DNA from: Deltaproteobacteria bacterium
GTDB lineage: Bacteria > Myxococcota_C > UBA6777
Assembly: GCA_002731275.1 (NCBI GenBank)
Contig: PCBK01000184.1
Span: 1-64,000 of the forward strand
Length of the DNA stretch: 64,000 nucleotides
Direction of reading: 5' to 3'
Shown here: positions 55,276 through 63,647 of the stretch, one piece after another
How positions within the stretch are numbered: position 1 is the stretch's first letter
Layout: every line of letters begins with the position of its first letter
The notes under the pieces: generated by a model
What the model was told of the DNA's origin: nothing
The model's database searches: none
Seen by the model: only the letters and a program-made list of their open reading frames with translations
Position numbers and translations under genes: made by a program

Positions 55276-58200
55276 CTAGGGGAAGGTCAGGGGATCTCGT
55301 TTGATATGGTGTTCATTCGGTCCTGTGAGGAGCAGATAGGTGTGTTTGTTGGCAATACGCAAGCTCCCTCTCCATCGATAAATGGGGGACGCTACTGTCT
55401 GGAATGTGTAGGAGACCTTGCTCTTTTGGGTTCCGTCTGGTGCGTAGCGGAGCCACGTCGAAGTCCCGTCGTACAACGTCCCAGCCTGCAAGATAAAGTC
55501 ATCACCAAGAAGCGGTATATCGATAAGGTTGTTTTGATTGACGTTGTTTGTAAACTTCTTGTGTTGGGGGCCGTAGGAGATAAATGTCTTCAACTTTCCG
55601 CTGTATGTATAGAAGGCGGCGACCATGTGTCCATATGTGGTGATGTTAGGTTCACGGTGCATCCATGTCACGACGACATCGCCCTGGTGATTCATCTTTG
55701 CGAGGAGGACCCCTGTGTTGTGGAATCTTTGCGCATATGCGCCGTTTATTTTCAACTCGACAAAGTCTTTGTCGATGAAGCCTTTTTGTATATCAAATCG
55801 TCTCATGTAGAGCGATGTTGGTCGAATTTGTGATCGACAGAGTAGCCACCCTGTCCCATTGGTAGGATGCAGTGTGAGTGTGCTTGTGTTGCTGCACGGT
55901 TGCTTGGGGAGGAACGTCAGTGTTCGTTGTGCTTGGGCTTTTTCGTTGTAGATGTTGAGCTGGTAAGGGCGCTGTTGTATATCGAGCGCGCTCGCGGTGT
56001 GGCCGATCGTTGCAAAATTTCCCTGCTGATCCATCGCCACCTCCAACCTCATCGCGGTGTTGGTATAGGTATACCCTTGATCGAGGGGAGGCGTGAGTGG
56101 CTGACAGTGTCTGTCGAAGAGTCTCATGCGGATGTGTGGTTGGTTCTTTATCTGCTCATACCATGTCACGAGAAAGTTACCTGTTTTCCGTGCTATATGT
56201 AGCCTCACTCCTAATGAAGTGAAGCCTCCGATTTTTTGAAAGTGTGCATCTGAGATACGAAAGAGGCTCCGCTTGACGGTCATATTGGCGCGATAACAGA
56301 CCCCCATGACCTGTCTGTTTGCGCCGTGTACAAAGGCCGCCGCGATATCACCATTTTCTGCGATGTCGTATGCGTCGAGTCGGGGAAAGGAGATGGTCTC
56401 TGTATTGGCGCAGGATTCATCTATTTTTCCGTCACAGTCGTCATCAAAGTTGTTTCCACAGATCTCTGCGTGTGGGACGTATTCGCCTTTACATGCGCCC
56501 CAATGCGAACCATCCGGGTGACAAAGCTGTCTGCCTTGCTTGCATGGTGCAATGTAGCTGTCCTGGAAGGTTGAGCAGGCACGGGAGGCGTAAGGTTGAC
56601 AATGACAGAGCGCCCCCTGACAGAGACCTGCACCTGTTTGGAGATAGCCATCTGCGCGGATAATCTGGCGTTGATGGACTCCATATGCGCGCTTCTTGGA
56701 GAAGCGCAACATCAACCCTTTGGGGATCGCTGTGTGGGCGATAGGAGTGCCTTTTTTGCTGTAACGGGAGAGATAGACTGTTCGGTTGTCGTGTGGATCG
56801 TCGTTGTGGAGGATGACATCATCACCGAACAGTGATTGTCGATGTGGGAGGGGATGGCCTGTGTCTGTCGAGCCGAGCAGTGTTCCATCTGGAGCGAGAA
56901 AGTAAGTGTACGTCTGCCGGAATGTATTGTTGATTCCTATTGCGGTGTGCCCGTCGTCTTTTACTGCAAGAGCGTGTTCGATGATTGGAAAGTCGTGGTG
57001 TGTGAAGAGGGTAAAGGACGTACCTTGTGGATTCTTAGAGTGTAGATCGAATGTTCTCGTATACATCGCGCTCGCGGGTCCTCTTTGTGTGCAACTGATG
57101 AGCCCTTTGCCATGACTGTTGAAGGCGAGCCTGAATGCTCCTGGATTGGAGAGTGTGTTGCTTCTGGGAGGACCGCCACAGATCGTTCGTGTGTTGTTGA
57201 GCAGCGGGAACACTGCGATCACCTGGCCTTTTGTGCCAAAGAAGCGCAGCGCAGTGTTGTCCTCTCCATCATTTGTGATGATGGCGATCTGTCCAGTTGT
57301 ATTGATGTGCAAGGCATGAAAGAGATGGGACAGGTGGTTGTTTTTGATCGTCGAAGATACGATCAGTGTTGGCTTTTGGATGCGTTGGCAAGATGTGTTG
57401 TAGAGCGCCAATCGCAGCTCACTCTGTTGGGTTTTTGTGTGATGACGGGTCCATAACGCCGCGATGTGTTTGGTCGAAGGTTGACGCCAGACACCGTGAA
57501 AGATGATCTTTTCGTTCGTTGTTGTGTGCGCATCGAGTGCGAATGTCTTACGCAGCAAACTTCCGTCGCTTCGGTAACAAGTGATTTGTGGTGTGGCTTT
57601 ATCTTGTACCAGTAAGAGCTCTCCATCGTCAAACGCTGCGTAATCGACGATGTCGCTTGTTGTGGATAGGATGTTACAATCGGATGCTTCGTCTATTTGT
57701 CCATCACAGTCGTCGTCTTTGTTGTTCAGGCATCGTTCTTTTTGTGCAGGAGTCCTGATGGGGTGGCAGACACGTGCGTTACCTTGACAGCGCATGTGTC
57801 CAGCGCGACACACTCCATCCTGGTTGGGGAGGGAGCATTGTGCTGTTGGTTCGAGAACGTCGACATCTCCATCGCAATCATTGTCGATGTTGTCACAGGT
57901 TGTTTCGATGGCTTCGTACGCTTGGTTGTGTGCTTTGTACGTTTGGGGGTCACAAGGGCGCCAGCGCTTTCTTTGGCTGTCACACTGTTGTTTGGCGCCT
58001 TTGCAGACACCTTGTTGGTGTTGACATAGAAGAGGTCTCAGGTTGTCATCGATGATTCCGTTACAATCATCGTCTTCGCCGTTGCAATCCTCTTGCCTTG
58101 GGAGTAGCTCTCCCTGACATGTGCTCCAGGTGTTGTCTTCGGTACAGTGTTGGATGCCTTCTCGGCATGGGCCTTTGCCTCTCGTAATTGGAGGACCTGT

Positions 58201-58560
58201 GTAGCAGCGTCTCTTGGCACCTTGTAGGCAGCGAGTCGAAGGTTCCGCTATATGCTCTCGTCGTGTTTCTGCCGGGGGAGTGTCGCTCTGTGGGCGCTCT
58301 GGTTGTGGGGTGTTTTCTTGTGGTAATTCAGTATGACGTGACTCTGGAGGCAACACCGTAGAAGCGTCAAGATCCGGTCTCTCTAGAGGGATACAAGTCT
58401 GTTGGGAGCAGAGCTGTGTGGGGGGGCAGTGGATGGGCTGAGAGCATGGATGTTGTTGACTGCACGCATTGAACAACAAGAGCGCGACGATGCCAAAGAG
58501 GCAGAATAGGCTTATTGGTTTGTGTGTAGCTTGTCTTGTTGTTCGTGGCATCGAAATCAT
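55276..58560 (-). CDS. MopE-like multi-module Cys-rich lipoprotein
   Basis: 1094 residues from ATG 58560 (ATG 58551 also possible; no good Shine-Dalgarno for either). Lipoprotein signal LFGIVALLLFNAC, then a Pro/Glu/Thr-rich linker. Four putative metal-binding modules: CNGEDDDCNGIIDDN, CDNIDNDCDGDVD, CLNNKDDDCDGQIDE and CGNNFDDDCDGKIDE, the Asp-rich MopE pattern probably binding calcium. Two large WD/kelch-like beta-propeller-type regions without clear motifs lie between and after them (~330-720 and ~790-1090). MopE itself is a copper-binding surface protein of Methylococcus; related proteins abound in Myxococcota without known function. It faces the SBBP lipoprotein gene tail-to-tail. Confidence 0.8.
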   Translation of the reverse strand: MISMPRTTRQATHKPISLFCLFGIVALLLFNACSQQHPCSQPIHCPPTQLCSQQTCIPLERPDLDASTVLPPESRHTELPQENTPQPERPQSDTPPAETRREHIAEPSTRCLQGAKRRCYTGPPITRGKGPCREGIQHCTEDNTWSTCQGELLPRQEDCNGEDDDCNGIIDDNLRPLLCQHQQGVCKGAKQQCDSQRKRWRPCDPQTYKAHNQAYEAIETTCDNIDNDCDGDVDVLEPTAQCSLPNQDGVCRAGHMRCQGNARVCHPIRTPAQKERCLNNKDDDCDGQIDEASDCNILSTTSDIVDYAAFDDGELLLVQDKATPQITCYRSDGSLLRKTFALDAHTTTNEKIIFHGVWRQPSTKHIAALWTRHHTKTQQSELRLALYNTSCQRIQKPTLIVSSTIKNNHLSHLFHALHINTTGQIAIITNDGEDNTALRFFGTKGQVIAVFPLLNNTRTICGGPPRSNTLSNPGAFRLAFNSHGKGLISCTQRGPASAMYTRTFDLHSKNPQGTSFTLFTHHDFPIIEHALAVKDDGHTAIGINNTFRQTYTYFLAPDGTLLGSTDTGHPLPHRQSLFGDDVILHNDDPHDNRTVYLSRYSKKGTPIAHTAIPKGLMLRFSKKRAYGVHQRQIIRADGYLQTGAGLCQGALCHCQPYASRACSTFQDSYIAPCKQGRQLCHPDGSHWGACKGEYVPHAEICGNNFDDDCDGKIDESCANTETISFPRLDAYDIAENGDIAAAFVHGANRQVMGVCYRANMTVKRSLFRISDAHFQKIGGFTSLGVRLHIARKTGNFLVTWYEQIKNQPHIRMRLFDRHCQPLTPPLDQGYTYTNTAMRLEVAMDQQGNFATIGHTASALDIQQRPYQLNIYNEKAQAQRTLTFLPKQPCSNTSTLTLHPTNGTGWLLCRSQIRPTSLYMRRFDIQKGFIDKDFVELKINGAYAQRFHNTGVLLAKMNHQGDVVVTWMHREPNITTYGHMVAAFYTYSGKLKTFISYGPQHKKFTNNVNQNNLIDIPLLGDDFILQAGTLYDGTSTWLRYAPDGTQKSKVSYTFQTVASPIYRWRGSLRIANKHTYLLLTGPNEHHIKRDPLTFP

Positions 58561-58782
58561 TTTCGTCAGATGAAGCTCTTTGTTGGTTTTTTGATTGGGA
58601 TTGCTGGAGGGAAAAGGCGTGCTTTTTCTCATCCTGCGAGCTTGCATCAATAGAGACGACAAAAAGACCGTTTCGATTCATCTTTCGTTTTATCATGTTT
58701 TCGGGTCTTTTTTTGGGTGAACGTGTTTCATCTTTTTGTAGCGCTTGGGCGCGATGATGGGATGTCTTCTGAGGCTGTGCGC

Positions 58783-58810
58783 TTGCGTTAGGGGAGAGGT
58801 TGTGTATACT
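58783..58810 (+). promoter_or_regulatory. Candidate sigma-70 promoter of the coiled-coil gene
   Basis: TTGCGT (58783-58788), a 16-nt spacer and TATACT (58805-58810) fit a housekeeping promoter, giving a transcript start about 40 nt before ATG 58857. Confidence 0.5.
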
Positions 58811-58856
58811 GAACGCAGTTTTCTATGCCCGCTGTGGACGGGTATAAGGCCGTCTT

Positions 58857-60635
58857 ATGTTCAAAAGTATATGTGGGAAGAAAGAGGCCCACACAGAGGT
58901 TGTTGCTGCCAACCGGAGATGCATACCCATGAAGGATAACAATCAAGGCTCATCGCCTGATTCCAAGAACACCCCCAAGCTTCTTGAGCCTACACCCAAA
59001 GCGGTCTCCCCTGATCGAAAAGGGATCCCCATCCCACCTCACCAAAAACATCCAGCTCAAGATACATCCTTACCTGCGGCATTTTCTGGGCAGGCATCTC
59101 CTTCAAAGGAAGGCACCCAAAAGACCGAGACACAAACCTCTCGCTCTGTCTCTCGGCGCTCGATGACCACACAAGAGCACATCGACTCCTTGACGATGCA
59201 GATCGAAGCGCTCGAACAAAAACTCTCCGAGAAGATGGGTGAAATCACCATCAAAAAATCTTCTAAAGCCTGGATGATCTTTGCGTTGCTCTTTATCCCC
59301 TCGGCTGTCGGGGTTGGTGTCCATCTCCAAAATGCGGTCAGTGAAGCGCTTGTCCTCACAAACAAGGCAAATAACGAGGTCCGTTCGGCTGCACAAAAAG
59401 CACACATCGCTGTCAGCCGCTCCAAACGCGCTGTCACCAATGTAAAGACCTCCACAAAGCTCTCCAAAGAGATGCTTCAGCGTGTTGACCTCTCCGTCAA
59501 AACGAGCAACAAAACGGCCAAAGAGGCTGCTGCGTTGTTTACACAGATCCGTACACAGCTCGTTGCCCTCAAAAAAGGTCTTCACGATCTCAAACTCGTC
59601 TCCAACAAAGCCCGCGAGGCTGAACGTCGTTCAGTCTCGGCGATCCATATGGTCAAAGGCGCGGTCAAGCAAGCACAAGACGCCAACAGTGAAGCAAAAC
59701 GCTCCAATAAGCTCTCTCAACAAGCGTTTTTGTCGGCGAAACAAGCCGTCATGAAGACCAAGAACGTCACAAAGAGTCTAAAGACCACACGTGCACAGGC
59801 CCAGCTCGCCGTGCAAAACATCCAAACCACTCTACAAAATGCCAAAAGCGCCATTCGGATCGTCAACCAAGCGCTGAGTGCTTCTGAGCGTTCTGCCCGT
59901 GTCATCACAACAGCACACAAAGAACTTCAGCAAGCAAAAACGCTCTCGAAGCGAGTGATGACATCAGCACAGCAAACGCAAAAGACATTCGCTACACTCC
60001 AAGCACAAATGGTGGCGCTGTCAAAACGCACGACAAGTTCACAAACGAAGACAAATATGTTGTTGAAGAAGTTAGCAAGTGTACAGAGCCTACTTCGTCA
60101 GAACGAGCAACTCGCCAAAGAGACGAAGACAACAGCGTCACAAACCAAAACCTTACTCACGAACGCGAAACGATATTATCGTTCAGCTGCGACACTCCAG
60201 CAAAAAACGAGATTGACAACACAGCGTTTGGCCAAAGCGTCTGAGCAGACACAGACACGGCTCTCCAATCGCCTCAAGGCGCTTAAGCAGTTGTTCTCCA
60301 CACAGATGAAGACACTCTCCAAAGACCTCCAAAGTGTGCAGGCTGAACGTCAACAGTGGCGCTCGTTGCGACGTCAGTTCGATGCCTACGTCAAGCAAAG
60401 TGTGAGCGCGAAGCAAGGTTGGACGAAAGAGCTCAAGCGTTTATCTCAGCGTCTTCAGACGACCTCTGCTCTTGTCCAATCGAACGCGAAAAAGACCTCA
60501 CGAGCGATACAGCTCGCACAAAAGCAACGAAAACAGTTTGCAGAAGAACTAAAACGACTCCAAAGACAACGTCTTAAACGTCCTGAGACCCATACAACAC
60601 CGACCTCTTCATCCTCCTCTTCTAGCCAACCTTAG
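58857..60635 (+). CDS. Coiled-coil membrane protein with long extracytoplasmic stalk
   Basis: 592 residues from ATG 58857 (AAGG 7 nt upstream); ATG 58929, with GGAG 10 nt upstream, would remove 24 residues. A Pro/Ser/Lys-rich cytoplasmic part (~25-105) is followed by a short coiled coil, one membrane segment (WMIFALLFIPSAVGVGVHL, ~138-157) and about 400 residues of continuous heptad-like sequence made mostly of Ala, Lys, Ser, Thr, Gln and Leu (for example NKANNEVRSAAQKAHIAVSR). It ends in a Ser tail. No methyl-accepting or HAMP signature is visible, so it is not a chemoreceptor. A structural or spacer role in the envelope is inference. The repeat region starts 28 bp after its stop. Confidence 0.75.
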   Translation: MFKSICGKKEAHTEVVAANRRCIPMKDNNQGSSPDSKNTPKLLEPTPKAVSPDRKGIPIPPHQKHPAQDTSLPAAFSGQASPSKEGTQKTETQTSRSVSRRSMTTQEHIDSLTMQIEALEQKLSEKMGEITIKKSSKAWMIFALLFIPSAVGVGVHLQNAVSEALVLTNKANNEVRSAAQKAHIAVSRSKRAVTNVKTSTKLSKEMLQRVDLSVKTSNKTAKEAAALFTQIRTQLVALKKGLHDLKLVSNKAREAERRSVSAIHMVKGAVKQAQDANSEAKRSNKLSQQAFLSAKQAVMKTKNVTKSLKTTRAQAQLAVQNIQTTLQNAKSAIRIVNQALSASERSARVITTAHKELQQAKTLSKRVMTSAQQTQKTFATLQAQMVALSKRTTSSQTKTNMLLKKLASVQSLLRQNEQLAKETKTTASQTKTLLTNAKRYYRSAATLQQKTRLTTQRLAKASEQTQTRLSNRLKALKQLFSTQMKTLSKDLQSVQAERQQWRSLRRQFDAYVKQSVSAKQGWTKELKRLSQRLQTTSALVQSNAKKTSRAIQLAQKQRKQFAEELKRLQRQRLKRPETHTTPTSSSSSSSQP

Positions 60636-60663
60636 AACGATATACACGGGGTTTCGCTTGAAA

Positions 60664-61410
60664 TCTGATCCGGCGGACGTTGCACCAACGCAGCGCGCTA
60701 GACCGCATTTGAACCCCTTCGGGGTTGGGGCTTTACCACTTACAGAACTCTTCTTGGAGAGGCTTTTCTTCGTGGCTGATTTGCTTCGTGCGCTTTGCAA
60801 CATATGCCTCAACAAACTCACCACCCTGTCGCTCCGCTCCTTCCCTCCTCTCGAAAGGCTTGAGAGAAGGGGGGCAATTGACCGATATATACGGGGGAAA
60901 CTATACATCTGATCCGGCGGACGTTGCACTTGTGTCTCCGCAAACTCCCCTGATTCCACCATTTCATCCCCTTCTTCCAGTCGGATATGGCAAGGCCATA
61001 CCCTTGGATTCCTTTCTGCTTGCGGAATTGCAGTGGGTTTTTTGCGTCTTCACTTGCAATCATCCGCCTCAACAAACTCTCCACCCTGTCGCTTCGGCTC
61101 CTTCCCTCCTCTCAAGCCTTTCGAGAGGAGGGGGCAATTAACCGATATATACGTTCATTTGGCTATAAAGCTGCTCCGGCGGATATTGCACCAATGCAGC
61201 GCGCTGGACCGCATTTGAACCCCTTCGGGGTTGGGACTCTACCACCTACAACACTCTCCTTGGAGGGGCTTCTCTTCATGGCTTATTTGCTTCGTGCGCT
61301 TTGCAATATACGCCTCGACAAACTCTCCACCCTGAGCCTCCGGCTCTTTCCTCCTCTCAAGGCTTGAGAGAGGAGGGATTATTCTACCTATATGCACGAA
61401 CATTTGGCTT
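60664..61410. repeat. Three tandem copies of a ~250-bp non-coding repeat
   Basis: Copies start at 60664, 60909 and 61170 at TCCGGCGGAYRTTGCAC. Copies 1 and 3 share GCAGCGCGCT, then CATTTGAACCCCTTCGGGGT (hairpin AACCCC-TTC-GGGGTT), a TTGCTTCGTGCGCTTTGCAA block and CAACAAACTC or CGACAAACTC. Copy 2 keeps the ends but has a different middle. Each copy ends with a strong hairpin of the type CCTCCTCTC / GAGAGGAGG (60844-60870, 61105-61131, 61350-61376), and copies 1 and 2 then continue into GGGGCAATT and ACCGATATATACG. Short open frames across it are not credible genes. The block at 60706 also occurs inverted at 349-370. Confidence 0.85.
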
Positions 61411-61430
61411 ATATGGCTTGGGTATGTATC

Positions 61431-61681
61431 GCTCCCCTTGCCAACGAAGTTGAGTAGGGGGAGCTGGACGAGCGTTCGCTCGGACTGAGGGGGTTCTTGT
61501 TCCCTTTTCTCAAAACCCCATGCAGATGACAATCACCCCATTTCCTCCTTGCAAGCAACTCCCTCGGTGCATTCGTCCAGAATGGCTGTCATCAGCCATT
61601 CTATCCAAGAAAACCGACAGGTTTTCAAGGGGGATGCAACGCCCTGCGTTGCTGAAAGGGGGATGCAACGCCTCGCGTTGG
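61431..61681. repeat. Array of six short hairpins
   Basis: Consecutive stem-loops: GCTCCCC/GGGGAGC (61431-61464), CGAGCG-TT-CGCTCG (61469-61482), AGAATGGCTG-TCAT-CAGCCATTCT (61579-61602), GAAAACC-GACA-GGTTTTC (61609-61626), GCAACGC-CCT-GCGTTGC (61636-61652) and CAACGC-CTC-GCGTTG (61666-61680). The last two form a near-duplicate of ~29-bp period starting GGGGGATGCAACGCC. No gene is credible between 60636 and 61759 apart from these repeats. Confidence 0.75.
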
Positions 61682-61759
61682 CTTGTGTTTTGTGGAGAAG
61701 AGGATTACACTACAAGTCTAACCAATAAGCCACCAAAGCATGGAGCGGAAGAAAGCAAC

Positions 61760-62155
61760 ATGGATGATGAAAAGCTTGCCAGAATTTTAGCAAAGTTGAG
61801 AGTTCGATTTGCATCGATCATGCCTATGGAGCTTGAGAGAGGGCAAATAGAATCAAATCATCACTTCGTTCCTCCAGAACACATTATCCGGATGCTGGAA
61901 AGTGATTTCGACTTCTCCGTCATGTCGATGTTTCCTGTTCGTTTCATCCAGCAAAATTTGGTCATCCCAATCATTTTCGATGAAGAAGAAGATACACTAT
62001 CTGTTTTGATGCCTTCTCACTCTTACCATAACGTGAATGAACCGATTCAGCCGGAAATGTATAGGTTTGGCAAACACACAACAACGAACTTCTACTTCAC
62101 GGCAACAAGTGTCCTTGAAGCTATGATAGACGTGATACTTCCAGAAATCGAGTGA
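61760..62155 (+). CDS. Stand-alone T2SSE_N/MshEN-like domain protein
   Basis: 131 residues, no signal or membrane segment. The central part (FPVRFIQQNLVIPIIFDEEEDTLSVLMPS, split around residues 58-86) resembles the N-terminal domain of GspE/PilB-type ATPases (T2SSE_N/MshEN), which binds c-di-GMP or GspL-like partners. The RLGLL-type c-di-GMP motif was not clearly seen, and the ATPase domain is absent. ATG 61760 follows GGAAGA with a 7-8 nt spacer; extension upstream would enter the hairpin array. It lies 90 bp before the HEAT gene and could be co-transcribed with it. Stand-alone copies of this domain are common in Myxococcota, where they may act as adaptors. The family call is tentative. Confidence 0.62.
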   Translation: MDDEKLARILAKLRVRFASIMPMELERGQIESNHHFVPPEHIIRMLESDFDFSVMSMFPVRFIQQNLVIPIIFDEEEDTLSVLMPSHSYHNVNEPIQPEMYRFGKHTTTNFYFTATSVLEAMIDVILPEIE

Positions 62156-62245
62156 AATCTCCTCTTTAACAACGCTCTGAACCGCAGGCATTGAAAGAAG
62201 TGAGCTCATTATTCGATATGTAGGCTCTTTTCAGAGATAAGTGAT

Positions 62246-63376
62246 ATGACCAAAAAGACATACACAAGATCGGGAGTCCTCTTTACAGACTCATACACAG
62301 ATCCATCCGGAATGGAGTGGCAACCCTACTTCACTGAAAACCAACTCAAAGAGTTGCTTCCAATACGACCTCCCGAAAAAGAACATCATCAAGAGGGTGT
62401 GCAGGAACAGAATACATCTTCAGAGGACCTCGAAACCCTCCTTACAGAAGCAGAGCACTCTCCCAGAGAAACATTTACTCAACTACTCCAATACAAAGAC
62501 GATCCCAGGGTCATGCCTGTACTACTCCAAGCTACAAAAAAAGTTCCTCCCCTCAGCATCCCGAATATAGCACAAGACCTCTCGTACTCCAGCGAAAGTG
62601 AAAACATTCTGCTCTTAGAAGCATTCCTCCAACGCTTTACTCACGAAGAAATCTTCAAAGACGATGAATTCGTGAACTACAACGCAAGTTCACAGGCAAC
62701 TGTGGCCCAATATCTTCTTGCACAGAAACCAGCGTCCACAAAAGCAGCAGAGATCTTGATTTCTCTGCTTTCACATCCATGTGAGCGAAATCGAGAACAT
62801 ACAGTAACGCATTGTGTTGATTTACTCAAAAGAAAATTAAAAGCTCACCCACAAACGGAGGCTCTTTTACGACTTCGCAAAGCTCTCTCGGATTTCGCGT
62901 CCAATGCCACCGATGACATGTTTCCACTTTTACTGTTGTTCTTTTTCGATGAAGATAGAGAGGAAATGAAAAAACGTTGTATGCAAATCGCAGCCAAAGG
63001 ACCCGAGAAAGCAAAAAGAAACCTATACCTGCATATAAGAGCCCTTGTTCCTCAATTCGATCAGGGGTTGAAACAAATCCTCTTCACATGGTTCGCTACA
63101 GAGCAGTGGTTAAGGTGGAAAGTCGAAGTCGCTCATATGCTGGGAAAAGACCTTGGCATTCAAGAACTCACAAGTGTGTGTAGACAAGCACTTGCCGATG
63201 AATCCCCAACTCTTCGCGCAAGAGCGATCGAACTCTTCGAGTACATCGATGAAAATTCTGTAGTTAGTCTTGCTAAAGAAGCCCTTCAGGATGAACCAGA
63301 ACCTATTCTCCGCGAAGTTCTTGAATCATACAAAACGTCCAAGTTACGCAACCACCCCACAGCTACAGAAAGGTGA
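62246..63376 (+). CDS. HEAT-like helical repeat protein, unknown function
   Basis: 376 residues, soluble. After an N-terminal ~75-residue segment (VLFTDSYTDPSGMEWQPYF) come paired helices of HEAT type, clearest at the C-terminus (VCRQALADESPTLRARAIEL; SLAKEALQDEPEPILREVLE). Function not recognised. The codons used are richer in AAA, AGA and CTC than in the large genes to the left, and by eye the sequence is slightly more AT-rich, which may mean acquired DNA. No strong Shine-Dalgarno is present before ATG 62246. It is flanked by the T2SSE_N-like gene and an unresolved 271-bp stretch. Confidence 0.7.
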   Translation: MTKKTYTRSGVLFTDSYTDPSGMEWQPYFTENQLKELLPIRPPEKEHHQEGVQEQNTSSEDLETLLTEAEHSPRETFTQLLQYKDDPRVMPVLLQATKKVPPLSIPNIAQDLSYSSESENILLLEAFLQRFTHEEIFKDDEFVNYNASSQATVAQYLLAQKPASTKAAEILISLLSHPCERNREHTVTHCVDLLKRKLKAHPQTEALLRLRKALSDFASNATDDMFPLLLLFFFDEDREEMKKRCMQIAAKGPEKAKRNLYLHIRALVPQFDQGLKQILFTWFATEQWLRWKVEVAHMLGKDLGIQELTSVCRQALADESPTLRARAIELFEYIDENSVVSLAKEALQDEPEPILREVLESYKTSKLRNHPTATER

Positions 63377-63647
63377 CGATGATGAGGGTCCGTTCACTTG
63401 CTTCTACCAAGATGAGCTCGCTGATCCCACGAGATTTGGTTTTCAATGTGGTTACATCTGTCGGAAAAACGGAAAAGAAGAAGAAACTCTTCGCTGGATA
63501 AAGAGAGAACAGATACTCACCAGACCAGGAACCTCTATTCGTTCAGGAGGGTGTCCTTGGAGGATTACAGGTCCGTCAGGTGGGCGTTGGATGTCATTTT
63601 AACCATTGCTCTCATGCCTCGGGAGCGTTCATGAAAGGAGTGTTATA
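63377..63647 (+). other. Short unresolved stretch, possible gene remnant
   Basis: One frame is open from the end of the previous gene to 63602 and reads like protein (ending GPSGGRWMSF) but has no start of its own outside the upstream gene. A second frame is open to 63634 (ending TIALMPRERS) and stops just before the Shine-Dalgarno of the next gene. Either a frameshifted small gene or non-coding DNA; the sequence alone does not decide. Confidence 0.35.

Noticed and set aside
60660-61740. Several open frames of 60-210 codons across the tandem repeats and hairpin array
   Set aside because: They follow the repeat units on both strands, are rich in Pro/Ser/Leu from the hairpin sequences, and lack start signals; the DNA is better explained as non-coding repeats.
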